DNA of 64,000 bases from Peptoniphilus_A olsenii. Its GTDB lineage: Bacteria; Bacillota; Clostridia; Tissierellales; Peptoniphilaceae. This document shows positions 1 through 8,045 of the stretch, one piece after another; position 1 is the stretch's first letter; every line of letters starts with the position of its first letter. Made by a program: the position numbers and the translations under genes. The notes below the pieces were generated by a model. That model was not told the origin of the DNA, ran no database searches, and saw only the letters and a program-made list of their open reading frames with translations. The DNA is taken from contig NZ_JBEPMA010000006.1 of the NCBI RefSeq assembly GCF_040545475.1, positions 1-64,000 of the forward strand, in the 5' to 3' direction.

Positions 1-188
1 GTGATTCCTCTTTCTCTTTCTTCTGGTGCTTTATCTATGTTTGCATAGTCTACGAATTCTCCACCACCGAATCTTTTGTTCATTACTAGCGTTATTGCCG
101 CTGTTAATGTTGTTTTACCGTGGTCAACGTGTCCTATTGTTCCTATGTTTACATGGGGTTTATTTCTTTCAAATTTTTCCTTGCTCAT
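1..188 (-). CDS. tuf: Elongation factor Tu, N-terminal part (cut by window edge)
   Basis: EF-Tu carries aminoacyl-tRNA to the ribosome as a GTP complex. Only the first 62 codons are present and the rest lies off the left edge. The G1 motif GHVDHGKT is at residues 19-26, and the switch I stretch ending PEERERGIT follows at about 55-63. The ATG at 188 is preceded by AGGAGGA at normal spacing. The MATE gene to its right is on the same strand and ends 73 bp upstream, but tuf has its own promoter in that gap. Confidence 0.97.
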   Translation of the reverse strand, partial: MSKEKFERNKPHVNIGTIGHVDHGKTTLTAAITLVMNKRFGGGEFVDYANIDKAPEERERGI

Positions 189-220
189 TTTATTCCTCCT
201 AGGATATTATATATAAACTC

Positions 221-249
221 ATGATACAATAAATTGTAAATTTTTTCAA
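221..249 (-). promoter_or_regulatory. Promoter of tuf
   Basis: Read on the minus strand, TTGAAA (249-244) and TATCAT (226-221) are separated by 17 bp and lie about 35 bp before the tuf start codon. This looks like a housekeeping sigma promoter. It is a sequence match only. Confidence 0.6.
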
Positions 250-261
250 GATTTCGACAAT

Positions 262-1611
262 TTAAGTTTGTATTCTCTCTAATTTTTGTCTAACAAATGT
301 GTTCATAAAATATGCTACAAAAATTACTGATGAAATTTCTGCTATTAAATAGCCATACCACACTTCGTTTATGGACATGAACTTTAGTGCAAAATATGCA
401 AAGGGTAAGAGTACTATGATTTGTCTTAATATTGAATCTAATAGTGCCAAAAGTCCATTTCCAAATGCCTGAAAAATAGATGCTCCTACGATTGATATTC
501 CTGCAAATATATATGATGATGCACATATTCTAAGCATTGGAACACCAATTTCTAACATCGGTTTTGTGGCCGAAAATACAGATAATATTTCTTTTGGAAA
601 AATGAATATACCTACAGCTACTATTATTGTCATTAAAATCACTACTTCGAAAGAGAGTTTCATCGTATCTAGTATTCTTTGTTTATTTCTTGCCCCATAA
701 TTATATGCTATTATTGGCACCATCCCATTATTAAGTCCAAAGATTGGCATAAATACGAAAGATTGTACTTTAAAATATGCTCCTAGTGCTGCTACTGCCG
801 ATGTAGATACTGTAGATAACATTGAATTTAATACATAAATAGTAAAAGACTGAATTGTAAATGTTATTGTAGATGGTACTCCTACTTTAAATATACTTTT
901 AATTATTTTCAAATCTTTGCTAGGTTTTTTAATTGTAATTTCCTCATTAAATTTATATTGAAATATAAATCCACAAATAGCACCCATAATCTGTCCTATT
1001 ACTGTTGCTATAGCTGCTCCTCTTACACCCATTGCAGGAATTCCAAATTTACCAAAAATAAATATTGGATCAAGTATAATATTTAAAATCGCACCTGTAA
1101 TCTGAGTTAGCATTGTGAGCACTGATCTGCCTGTGGACTGCAAAATTCTTTCTATATATATTTGTAAAAATACACCCAAAGACATTCCCATCACTATTTG
1201 AAGATAGCTTGTTCCATATTCTATAACCAATTGATTGGTAGTCTGACTATTTAAGTATGCATTTGGTAAAATCCTAGACAAAATACAAAATATAATTGCA
1301 TAAACTATCGCTAAAAAAAGTCCGTTTTCTGCAACTAAATTAGATTTTTCGAAATCTTTCTCCCCAAGATGTCTAGATATTAAAGCATTCATCCCAACTC
1401 CAGTTCCTACTCCAATTCCAACAATGATATTTTGAATCGGAAACGAAATAGAAATTGCAGTAAATGCTGCTTCATTTATTTTTCCTATATAATATGAATC
1501 CACTAAATTGTATAATGACTGAATAAGCATTGATATGACTATGGGAAATGAAACTTGAAATAGAAGTTTACCTACTGGCATAACCCCTAATTTGTTTTCT
1601 TTTAAACTCAC
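262..1611 (-). CDS. MATE family multidrug/cation antiporter
   Basis: A 449-residue membrane protein with about 12 hydrophobic segments, the usual MATE length. The N-terminus (MPVGKLLFQVSFPIVISMLI) and the following LYNLVDSYYIGK are typical of the NorM/DinF/MepA group, which exports cationic drugs or metabolites in exchange for Na+ or H+. The start is a GTG preceded by AAGAGGTG. It is unrelated in position to the second MATE gene at 38592. The substrate cannot be told from sequence. No regulator gene adjoins it. Confidence 0.92.
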   Translation of the reverse strand: MSLKENKLGVMPVGKLLFQVSFPIVISMLIQSLYNLVDSYYIGKINEAAFTAISISFPIQNIIVGIGVGTGVGMNALISRHLGEKDFEKSNLVAENGLFLAIVYAIIFCILSRILPNAYLNSQTTNQLVIEYGTSYLQIVMGMSLGVFLQIYIERILQSTGRSVLTMLTQITGAILNIILDPIFIFGKFGIPAMGVRGAAIATVIGQIMGAICGFIFQYKFNEEITIKKPSKDLKIIKSIFKVGVPSTITFTIQSFTIYVLNSMLSTVSTSAVAALGAYFKVQSFVFMPIFGLNNGMVPIIAYNYGARNKQRILDTMKLSFEVVILMTIIVAVGIFIFPKEILSVFSATKPMLEIGVPMLRICASSYIFAGISIVGASIFQAFGNGLLALLDSILRQIIVLLPFAYFALKFMSINEVWYGYLIAEISSVIFVAYFMNTFVRQKLERIQT

Positions 1612-1755
1612 TTTATCACCTCTTATCTTTTAAAGTATATAGAAATATATAAATTGTTAAAGTTTCAGATTAAATTTTATCACATAATTAAAAATGAAGC
1701 TAAAAAACTTTTTAAATTCACAAATATAAACTATTTAATTTTTTTAATACAAGTT

Positions 1756-2750
1756 TTAAATCTCAGCTTTTTTGCTAGTACCGACCAAAATTTTTGAATA
1801 AAACAAGGTGTCCCAAATCGACATTTTATAAGTATATAATTTATCATCAGATTCATCTAAAGGATAAAACAAAGCCATAATTCGAAAATCATCGTTTGTA
1901 TTTACATTAAATAAATCTGGATTCTCTATCAAAATTCTTTTATCCAATTCCGTGTTTATATATAATACGCTTCCATCAATTATTTGACAATTGTTCTCTT
2001 TCATAAAAAATATTGCCAAATTGATAGGTAGTCTCTTATTGGAATCAATATCTTCTATAAGATTCTCAAAGTATGGTGAGTTCTTTAACTCTTTTTCTAT
2101 ATCAATATAAAAATATGTTTTTTTAGTTTCATAATCATTCCCACCTCTAAAATATATTTCGAGCTCAGAAAATTTATAATCCAACAATGATAAATTTTCC
2201 ATATTTTTTGATTCTAAATTTTTTTCTTCATATATGTTTTTTATATATACAGGCTCTATTACTGTATCTAATTTTTTTTCATTATTTTTAATCGTAAATC
2301 TCTTGTGCTTTATTATATCAATCACATCATTTTTAGTCTCCACAAAAATCAAAATATAATCATTTAATCTTAAGTCTTTATTTTTTGTTCTTAACACCAC
2401 ATCAACAGAAGTCTCTTTTGCTTTTGGAAATTTTATTTTTTGCAAGCTAGAGCTTTTCATACTATTAAATGAAAAATTCACATTTTTAAAATTATTAATT
2501 AGAACTGTGTTGAATAATAAATCTTGAGTCGTAGAAAAATTAATATTTAATTTAATTTCATTATCATCAATATTTTTTTGTTATTTAATATTATCGTACG
2601 TTTATTATCTTCTAAGTCACATAATTGAATATTAGTGTATTCATAGTTAACAGTCTTATTATTTTTAATATTTAAAAATATGATAAGAAATACAATAATT
2701 GAGAATATGCCCACTATTTTAATTTTTTTACTTGTATATTTAATTTTCAA
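1756..2750 (-). pseudogene. Membrane-anchored protein of unknown function, split by a frameshift
   Basis: Two reading frames join into one gene if one A is added to the run of seven (T7 on the plus strand, 2573-2579). The first part (2750 down to the run) encodes a short cytoplasmic tail, one membrane segment (about residues 12-28) and a linker. The second frame stays open from about 2580 to the stop at 1756 and encodes roughly 270 residues rich in Lys, Asn, Asp and Glu. Read as drawn, translation stops after 67 residues. The restored protein would be about 330 aa with an outside C-terminal domain. Its start overlaps the stop of the DUF1835-like gene by 4 bp. It could be a true pseudogene, a slippage-controlled gene or a sequencing error. 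No family was recognised. Confidence 0.7.
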
Positions 2751-3472
2751 CTTATAATCACGCCATTTTCTATTTTTATATTTTTACTATCTAAAAGGCA
2801 TTTTATTATATAAGTTACAATATTATAACTAAAAGAAAATCTATCAACAATTAAAGATATATTATAATCTACTGAACTTCCCAATTCTAAATTATTATAA
2901 ACCAATCTACTCAATTCTAAATAGGCTACTGTCATTATTTTATCATTATTGTATATTCTAATAGAACCTGATAAAGCAAAATTAAATTCAAACTCATTAA
3001 TGTAATTTTGCTTATCAGTATAACTTATTTTCCTAACTTCTTTTGTAATTAAAGGTATGAATTCTTTTCTTATTTCTGAAGTATTTTTTATATAAACAAG
3101 AGAATTATTTAAATATAATTTTTGACTACAATTAATTATATAAATGTTTTTAGATTTAATTTCTCTTATTTTATGAAAAAAATATAACATACCACAATAC
3201 TCATTTGAATCTTCAGAATACCAAACTACAAAATTTTCAAAAATGGAATTTTCTATTATCTTATTAATCTTTTTTAAACTATTTCGTATCTTTATTAAAA
3301 TAATATCTGGATAACCTAAGTATTTAGGTATTTCAAGTTTTTCTAATTCTTTTAAATTACCAATGTCAAAAATCATTGGAATAGACAATACTGATAATTC
3401 TTTATTAAAATCAATTAATACTTCTTTTAAAGAATCAGAAAAACAGATGTTCATAGTCTTGTTTAAACTCAT
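2747..3472 (-). CDS. DUF1835/DUF3658-like protein
   Basis: A 241-residue soluble protein. The opening MNICFSDSL, the central WYSEDSNEYCGMLYFF and the later stretch around SLR-like 'SGSIRIYNN' resemble the DUF1835 plus DUF3658 arrangement seen in Firmicutes (an N-terminal small-molecule or DNA-binding-like fold of unknown role). The match is by eye and moderate. It sits in a three-gene minus-strand unit: it starts 2 bp after the stop of the secreted protein gene and overlaps the downstream membrane-anchored gene by 4 bp. Base composition is more AT-rich than in neighbouring housekeeping genes, which hints at transfer. Function unknown. Confidence 0.75.
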   Translation of the reverse strand: MSLNKTMNICFSDSLKEVLIDFNKELSVLSIPMIFDIGNLKELEKLEIPKYLGYPDIILIKIRNSLKKINKIIENSIFENFVVWYSEDSNEYCGMLYFFHKIREIKSKNIYIINCSQKLYLNNSLVYIKNTSEIRKEFIPLITKEVRKISYTDKQNYINEFEFNFALSGSIRIYNNDKIMTVAYLELSRLVYNNLELGSSVDYNISLIVDRFSFSYNIVTYIIKCLLDSKNIKIENGVIIS

Positions 3473-3474
3473 AA

Positions 3475-3978
3475 TTATATATGTTTAGTTATATGTAAGC
3501 TTTCACTATATACTTTAACTCCTGCTGAATTCCAACAATTATGAAAGCTTCTAAACTTATAAACATCTCCTTTTTTATATTTAATAGAAGGAGTCGATGA
3601 ACTAACTCTCCCATAACCTTTTGTAGAAGCAGCACCATTATAATATCTAAAATTTTTAGACATATCTCCTCTTACACTTACTTCATATTCAATTGGTGCT
3701 GCAGTAGTTGCCCAAGCACTTATTTTTTTTGTAAATGGGTTTACATCAAAACCCGAGTAAGCTCTTGCTATATCAGGAAGTATAGCTTTAGTATTCATAT
3801 CATGCCCATCAGTTTCAGTTATATAACCTTCTTTATAACCAGTATTATCTGTTTCTTCTAAAACAAAGTCAGTAGTAATATCATAAAAATCATCTGCAAA
3901 TTCTCTAGGTACAGTTTCTGCATATACTATATTTAATGTTCCTATTAATATTATTAATGTTGAAATAATCTTTTTCAT
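3475..3978 (-). CDS. Secreted protein of unknown function
   Basis: A 167-residue protein with a clear signal peptide (MKKIISTLIILIGTLNIVYA, likely cleaved after residue 20). The mature part has many Tyr, Ser and Thr, one Cys, and a C-terminal half that looks beta-rich (around residues 90-165). There is no membrane segment after the signal and no sorting motif. The start has GGAGGTAAT in front. It is the first gene of the unit with the DUF1835-like gene and the frameshifted membrane-anchored gene. It could be a small exported effector or bacteriocin-like protein with its handling genes behind it, but no family was recognised. Confidence 0.8.
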   Translation of the reverse strand: MKKIISTLIILIGTLNIVYAETVPREFADDFYDITTDFVLEETDNTGYKEGYITETDGHDMNTKAILPDIARAYSGFDVNPFTKKISAWATTAAPIEYEVSVRGDMSKNFRYYNGAASTKGYGRVSSSTPSIKYKKGDVYKFRSFHNCWNSAGVKVYSESLHITKHI

Positions 3979-4190
3979 ATATTACCTCCATCATAAATAA
4001 AAATTATTCTACTTACCCTACATAACTTAATCTTAATAATTATTCTCCTTCATTAAAAAATTAAATACTGTTTATTTGAATTATATAACAAACAATCTTT
4101 TTTTCAATACGTTTTCCTTTCTACCTTTTAAAATATCGTTCTATGATTTTCAAATATATGTGTTAAAATAAAACTAATGAGGTGAATAAA

Positions 4191-5144
4191 ATGAAATTAT
4201 TAATTACGAGCAAAATACCACAGGAGATTTTTAATGATTTGGACAAGCACTTCGATATAACTTATCATGATTCTAATATTCCTTTAAGTCATGATGAAAT
4301 TAAGGAAAAAGTTGTGAACCATGATGCTTTATTATGCCCGCTTTCTGACAAGATTGACAGGGATATTATTGATGCGGGCAATAGTTTGAAAATTATCGCA
4401 AATTATGGTGCTGGTTTTGATAATATTGATATTAAATATGCAAGACAAAAAGGGATTGATGTTACCAATGCACCTGCTCCCCCTTCTGCTATTTCTACTG
4501 CCGAGCTTGCTTTTGCACTTATGATTAGTGCTGCTAGAAAAATTGTTTCTGGAGACAAACTCACTCGTGATGGCAAATTTTATGGATGGAGACCTACTTT
4601 TTATTTGGGTCATCAATTATATGGCAAAACTTTGGGTATCATAGGACTAGGCAATATTGGTCAAAATCTTGCCAAAAGAGCTTTGGCTTTCGGAATGAAA
4701 GTTATCTATTATTCTAGGACTAGAAAAGATGATTTTGAAAAAGACTATGAGGTTGTATATAAAGATAAGTATTATGTTATTGCAAATTCTGATTTCTTAA
4801 GTCTTCATACTGCTTTTGTTCCTGAGTTAAAACACATGATTTCTAAAAATGAACTTGAAATGATGAAAGATAGTGCTATCTTAATTAATGCTTCTAGAGG
4901 GCCAATTGTTGATGAAGATGCTCTTGCTGATGCACTTATAAATAATACAATTGCAGGCGCAGCTCTTGATGTGTATGAGTTTGAACCTAAGGTAAATGAA
5001 AAGTTACTCACGCTTGATAATGTTATTTTGTCTCCTCACTTGGGCAATGCAACCTTTGAAGCTCGCTTAGTCATGGGCGAAAACGCTAGGGACAACCTAA
5101 TTCAATTTAAGGAAGGCAAAGTGCCACAAAATAAAATAAATTAA
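4191..5144 (+). CDS. D-isomer specific 2-hydroxyacid dehydrogenase
   Basis: A 317-residue NAD(P)H-dependent dehydrogenase reducing 2-oxo acids to D-2-hydroxyacids (glyoxylate/hydroxypyruvate reductase-like). The Rossmann motif GLGNIG is at about 152-157. The catalytic set is visible as Arg236 (ASRG), Glu near 263-265 (YEFEP) and His283 (SPHLG). The ATG at 4191 was chosen over an upstream GTG at 4182 because ATGAGGTG fits as its ribosome site. It is followed after 26 bp by the formimidoylglutamase-like gene, so the two are probably co-transcribed. The exact substrate is open. Confidence 0.92.
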   Translation: MKLLITSKIPQEIFNDLDKHFDITYHDSNIPLSHDEIKEKVVNHDALLCPLSDKIDRDIIDAGNSLKIIANYGAGFDNIDIKYARQKGIDVTNAPAPPSAISTAELAFALMISAARKIVSGDKLTRDGKFYGWRPTFYLGHQLYGKTLGIIGLGNIGQNLAKRALAFGMKVIYYSRTRKDDFEKDYEVVYKDKYYVIANSDFLSLHTAFVPELKHMISKNELEMMKDSAILINASRGPIVDEDALADALINNTIAGAALDVYEFEPKVNEKLLTLDNVILSPHLGNATFEARLVMGENARDNLIQFKEGKVPQNKIN

Positions 5145-5170
5145 TTGTATATTTTAGGAGAGGTAAAAAG

Positions 5171-6211
5171 ATGTTAAAATATTATAGTCCACAAAACATG
5201 GACATTTGGTCAGGTAGAATTGATGACGAAGAAGATTTTGAATCTTTTAGATGGCATCAATGGGTAGAGCCAATTGATTTAAATAATGAAAACAATGAGC
5301 CCTTTGATGGTGCAATTGGTTTTGGCATACTGGGTTTTGAATCTGACCAAGGTATTGAATTAAACAAGGGACGTTTTGGTGCTGCAGCAGGGCCTGCTTC
5401 TATTAGAAAAGAGCTTACTAAACTTCCTTGTCAATTTTCAAAAGAAGTAAAAATTTTTGACTGCGGAAATGTCACAAGTAAATATACTACTTTAGAAGCA
5501 GCACAAAACGAGCTTGCTCTTGCTGTTGAAAAAGTTTTGGATTTGAATTTATTTCCTATAGTTCTTGGTGGCGGCCACGAAACTGCCTTTGGCCATTATA
5601 AAGGTCTTAGTCAATTTTCAGAAAAACACGAACGTAAAAACCCTGGCATTTTAAACTTTGATGCACATTTTGATTTAAGACCATATACAGAAGGACATGG
5701 AACAAGCGGTACAATGTTTAGACAAATTGCCGATTATAACGATGAAAAAGATTCAGATTATAATTATTTTGTAATGGGAATACAACGTCATTCAAACACT
5801 CAAGCTCTCTTTAGAGTAGCTGATGAACTTGGGGTTGAATATGTATTAGCAAAAGAGTTAATAAATGGAGATTATCTAGAGATAATTCATAAAGTTGATA
5901 AATATATTGCTAAGCAGGACAATATTTATGTGACTATTTGTATGGACTGTTTCTCTACAGCTTTTGCACCAGGTGTATCTGCACCACAACCACTTGGGCT
6001 TGATCCCGAAAAAGTTCTTTTAGTGCTTAAGCATATTTTCTCAACTGGCAAACCAATGTCATTTGATATTGCAGAGGTATCACCTCGTTTTGACCACGAT
6101 TCTGTAACTGCAAACCTTGCTTCTATATTGATTTATACTGTAGTAACTACAATTGCAGATAATCCACAATTATTTAATGTTAAAGATAAATTTAAAAATA
6201 CAGATAATTAA
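5171..6211 (+). CDS. hutG: Formimidoylglutamase-like arginase-family enzyme
   Basis: A 346-residue ureohydrolase. Metal-binding motifs are GGGH (His136) and DAHFD (Asp164, His166, Asp168). The third motif reads ICMDCFSTAFAPG, in which the first Asp of the usual D-x-D pair is Cys257 while Asp259 remains. The APGVSAPQPLG segment and overall length favour HutG, which releases formamide from N-formimidoyl-L-glutamate in histidine degradation. No other hut gene is in the window, so agmatinase or another guanidine substrate is possible. The start has AGGAGAGG 8 bp upstream. A strong terminator follows. Confidence 0.85.
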   Translation: MLKYYSPQNMDIWSGRIDDEEDFESFRWHQWVEPIDLNNENNEPFDGAIGFGILGFESDQGIELNKGRFGAAAGPASIRKELTKLPCQFSKEVKIFDCGNVTSKYTTLEAAQNELALAVEKVLDLNLFPIVLGGGHETAFGHYKGLSQFSEKHERKNPGILNFDAHFDLRPYTEGHGTSGTMFRQIADYNDEKDSDYNYFVMGIQRHSNTQALFRVADELGVEYVLAKELINGDYLEIIHKVDKYIAKQDNIYVTICMDCFSTAFAPGVSAPQPLGLDPEKVLLVLKHIFSTGKPMSFDIAEVSPRFDHDSVTANLASILIYTVVTTIADNPQLFNVKDKFKNTDN

Positions 6212-6220
6212 ATCTAGTAT

Positions 6221-6245
6221 GGGACCTTTTGAGGTCCCTTTTTTA
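6221..6245 (+). terminator. Rho-independent terminator after hutG
   Basis: GGGACC ... GGTCCC stem with a short loop followed by a T run, 10 bp after the stop codon. Confidence 0.9.
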
Positions 6246-6416
6246 TTGCATTTTTTTGCATGAACTAAAATCAAATTTTTTCATTGTATAATTTTAACAA
6301 TTAATGTATCATCTAAAAGTCCTTTTTCAAATATTGTCACTATTAATATTTTAAAATTTCTTAAATAAACATATTCAGTTATTTTATAATATAATTAATA
6401 TGGAGGTATTATATTT

Positions 6417-7718
6417 GTGTTAGAAGCTATTACTTTATTTATATTTATATCAACTTTGTTGATTGCAGTATTCATAGAAGCACCAATTTATATCGCCCTT
6501 TTAATAAATCTTGTGCTTTTATGTATGTATTCCAAGTATAGAAATTATAATATAAAAGAAATTTGTAACATGATTTTAATTGGAATTAAAGATATCAAAA
6601 TGATACTTGTTGTTTTTTCTTCGATTGGGATGATAACTGGAATATGGCGATTAAGCGGTACTATATCCTACATAATTTATCATGGAGTTACATTAATTAA
6701 AGTAGATTATTTTTATGTGGGGATTTTCGTTTTTAATTCTATAATTTCGTTTTTGACAGGAACTAGCTTTGGTACTGCTTCTACTGCTGGCATTATTTCA
6801 ATGTCTATATCAAATGCAATGGGTTTTAATCCAATAATATCCGGTGGGGCAATTTTATCAGGTTGCTTTTTTGGTGACAGATCCTCACCCCTTTCAACAT
6901 CTGCACTATTAGTAGCCAACTTAACTGAAACAGATTTAATTACTAATTTAAAAAATATGCTCAGAACTGCCATAATTCCTTTCATACTTACAATAATTAC
7001 TTATCAACTTTTTAATATAAGAGCAGAAGCCGTAATTGATGTACATAGTATAGAGGCGATTGCTGATATTTTTAACTTTCATTGGTCGTTACTAATACCC
7101 ACAATTATTATAATAGCACTGTCCATTGCTAAAGTACCTTTGATTATTACTCTGATAATATCCATTATAATTTCAATATTTTTGGCTATAGGATTACAAA
7201 ATAGTTCATCTGTTGAAATTTTAAGAACATTAATTTTTGGATTTCACACAAATTCACCTGCAGGAAATTTGATAAATGGCGGCGGATTTATGTCTATGAT
7301 AAACATGCATATAATTGTGGGTATATCATCAGCTTATTTTGGTTTTTTCAAACATACACCTATACTGAACCCAATTAAAAAATTTGTCAATTGGGTGTTT
7401 ACCAAACTGCCCCCAATGTTTGTAATTGTAATTTTGAGCATAGTAATTTCAACATTTAGTTCAAATCAAACCTTAAGTGTCATGCTGACATACGAAATGG
7501 CGAGAACAAATATAAAAAATAAATATAAATTAGCACTTTATTTAGAAAATTCCGCTATAATGACTGCAACATATATACCATATAATATTGCAGGTAGAAC
7601 ACCCATAGAAATGATTGGAGCTCCAATAGTTAGTTTATACACAGCTTTTTATATACATTATATAGTAGTTGTAAATACAATAGTTTCGAGCATTAATTAC
7701 TATAAAAATAAAAATTGA
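6417..7718 (+). CDS. NhaC-type Na+/H+ antiporter family protein
   Basis: A 433-residue membrane protein with about 11-12 hydrophobic segments. TGTSFGTASTAG near 115 and GDRSSPLSTSA near 158 are the family signatures. Members exchange Na+ for H+, and some exchange organic acids or amino acids. The start is GTG at 6417 with TGGAGGT 9 bp upstream. It is isolated from hutG by a terminator and has a TATAAT-like box at about 6387. A degenerate repeat remnant follows the stop codon. Confidence 0.88.
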   Translation: MLEAITLFIFISTLLIAVFIEAPIYIALLINLVLLCMYSKYRNYNIKEICNMILIGIKDIKMILVVFSSIGMITGIWRLSGTISYIIYHGVTLIKVDYFYVGIFVFNSIISFLTGTSFGTASTAGIISMSISNAMGFNPIISGGAILSGCFFGDRSSPLSTSALLVANLTETDLITNLKNMLRTAIIPFILTIITYQLFNIRAEAVIDVHSIEAIADIFNFHWSLLIPTIIIIALSIAKVPLIITLIISIIISIFLAIGLQNSSSVEILRTLIFGFHTNSPAGNLINGGGFMSMINMHIIVGISSAYFGFFKHTPILNPIKKFVNWVFTKLPPMFVIVILSIVISTFSSNQTLSVMLTYEMARTNIKNKYKLALYLENSAIMTATYIPYNIAGRTPIEMIGAPIVSLYTAFYIHYIVVVNTIVSSINYYKNKN

Positions 7719-7734
7719 TAAAGTTCTACTCCCC

Positions 7735-7858
7735 CTTTTATCCCGAGTAAAAAGCATTACGAACGCATAAAGAGTCTTGCATCTGCCGGAAAAAATCTTC
7801 AGAATTTCAAATAAAAAAGCATTCAACCACTCAACTCACAAACAATTATAGCAAAAAA
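7735..7858 (+). repeat. Decayed remnant of the dispersed repeat family
   Basis: The stretch GAACGCATAAAGAGTCTTGC (7760-7779) matches the second arm of a TCTC-hairpin. Bases 7819-7858 resemble the first 40 bases of the L-module (compare 11171-11210) with many substitutions, then stop at the feo terminator. This is an old truncated copy. Confidence 0.7.
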
Positions 7859-7889
7859 ATAGTGCGACAGAACTTTAACTCTGTCGCAC
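7852..7889 (-). terminator. Terminator of the feo operon
   Basis: A perfect 9-bp stem GTGCGACAG / CTGTCGCAC (7862-7889) followed on the minus strand by a T run (7859-7852), just after the FeoB-associated gene. Confidence 0.9.
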
Positions 7890-7895
7890 CTTATT

Positions 7896-8045
7896 CTACT
7901 TCCCATTTTTTATATCTTTTATAGAACATGCACTGCTACATCCATCACAGCCACAACCACAACCTTTAGTTTTTCTTGTTCTCCTTATGGCAAAAGCAAT
8001 TGCTGCCACAATAATTAACGCAAGAATTATATTAATAGGTGTCAT
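7896..8045 (-). CDS. FeoB-associated Cys-rich membrane protein
   Basis: A 49-residue protein too short for ordinary gene calls. It has one N-terminal membrane helix (about residues 3-20), a basic patch RRTRKTK, then a cysteine cluster GCGCGCDGC...C with five Cys, and a short tail. This is the pattern of the FeoB_associated family (Pfam 12669), found next to feoB in anaerobes and thought to help ferrous iron uptake. Its ATG lies inside the last codons of feoB (14-bp overlap, other frame), so it is translationally coupled. A strong terminator follows. Confidence 0.88.
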   Translation of the reverse strand: MTPINIILALIIVAAIAFAIRRTRKTKGCGCGCDGCSSACSIKDIKNGK

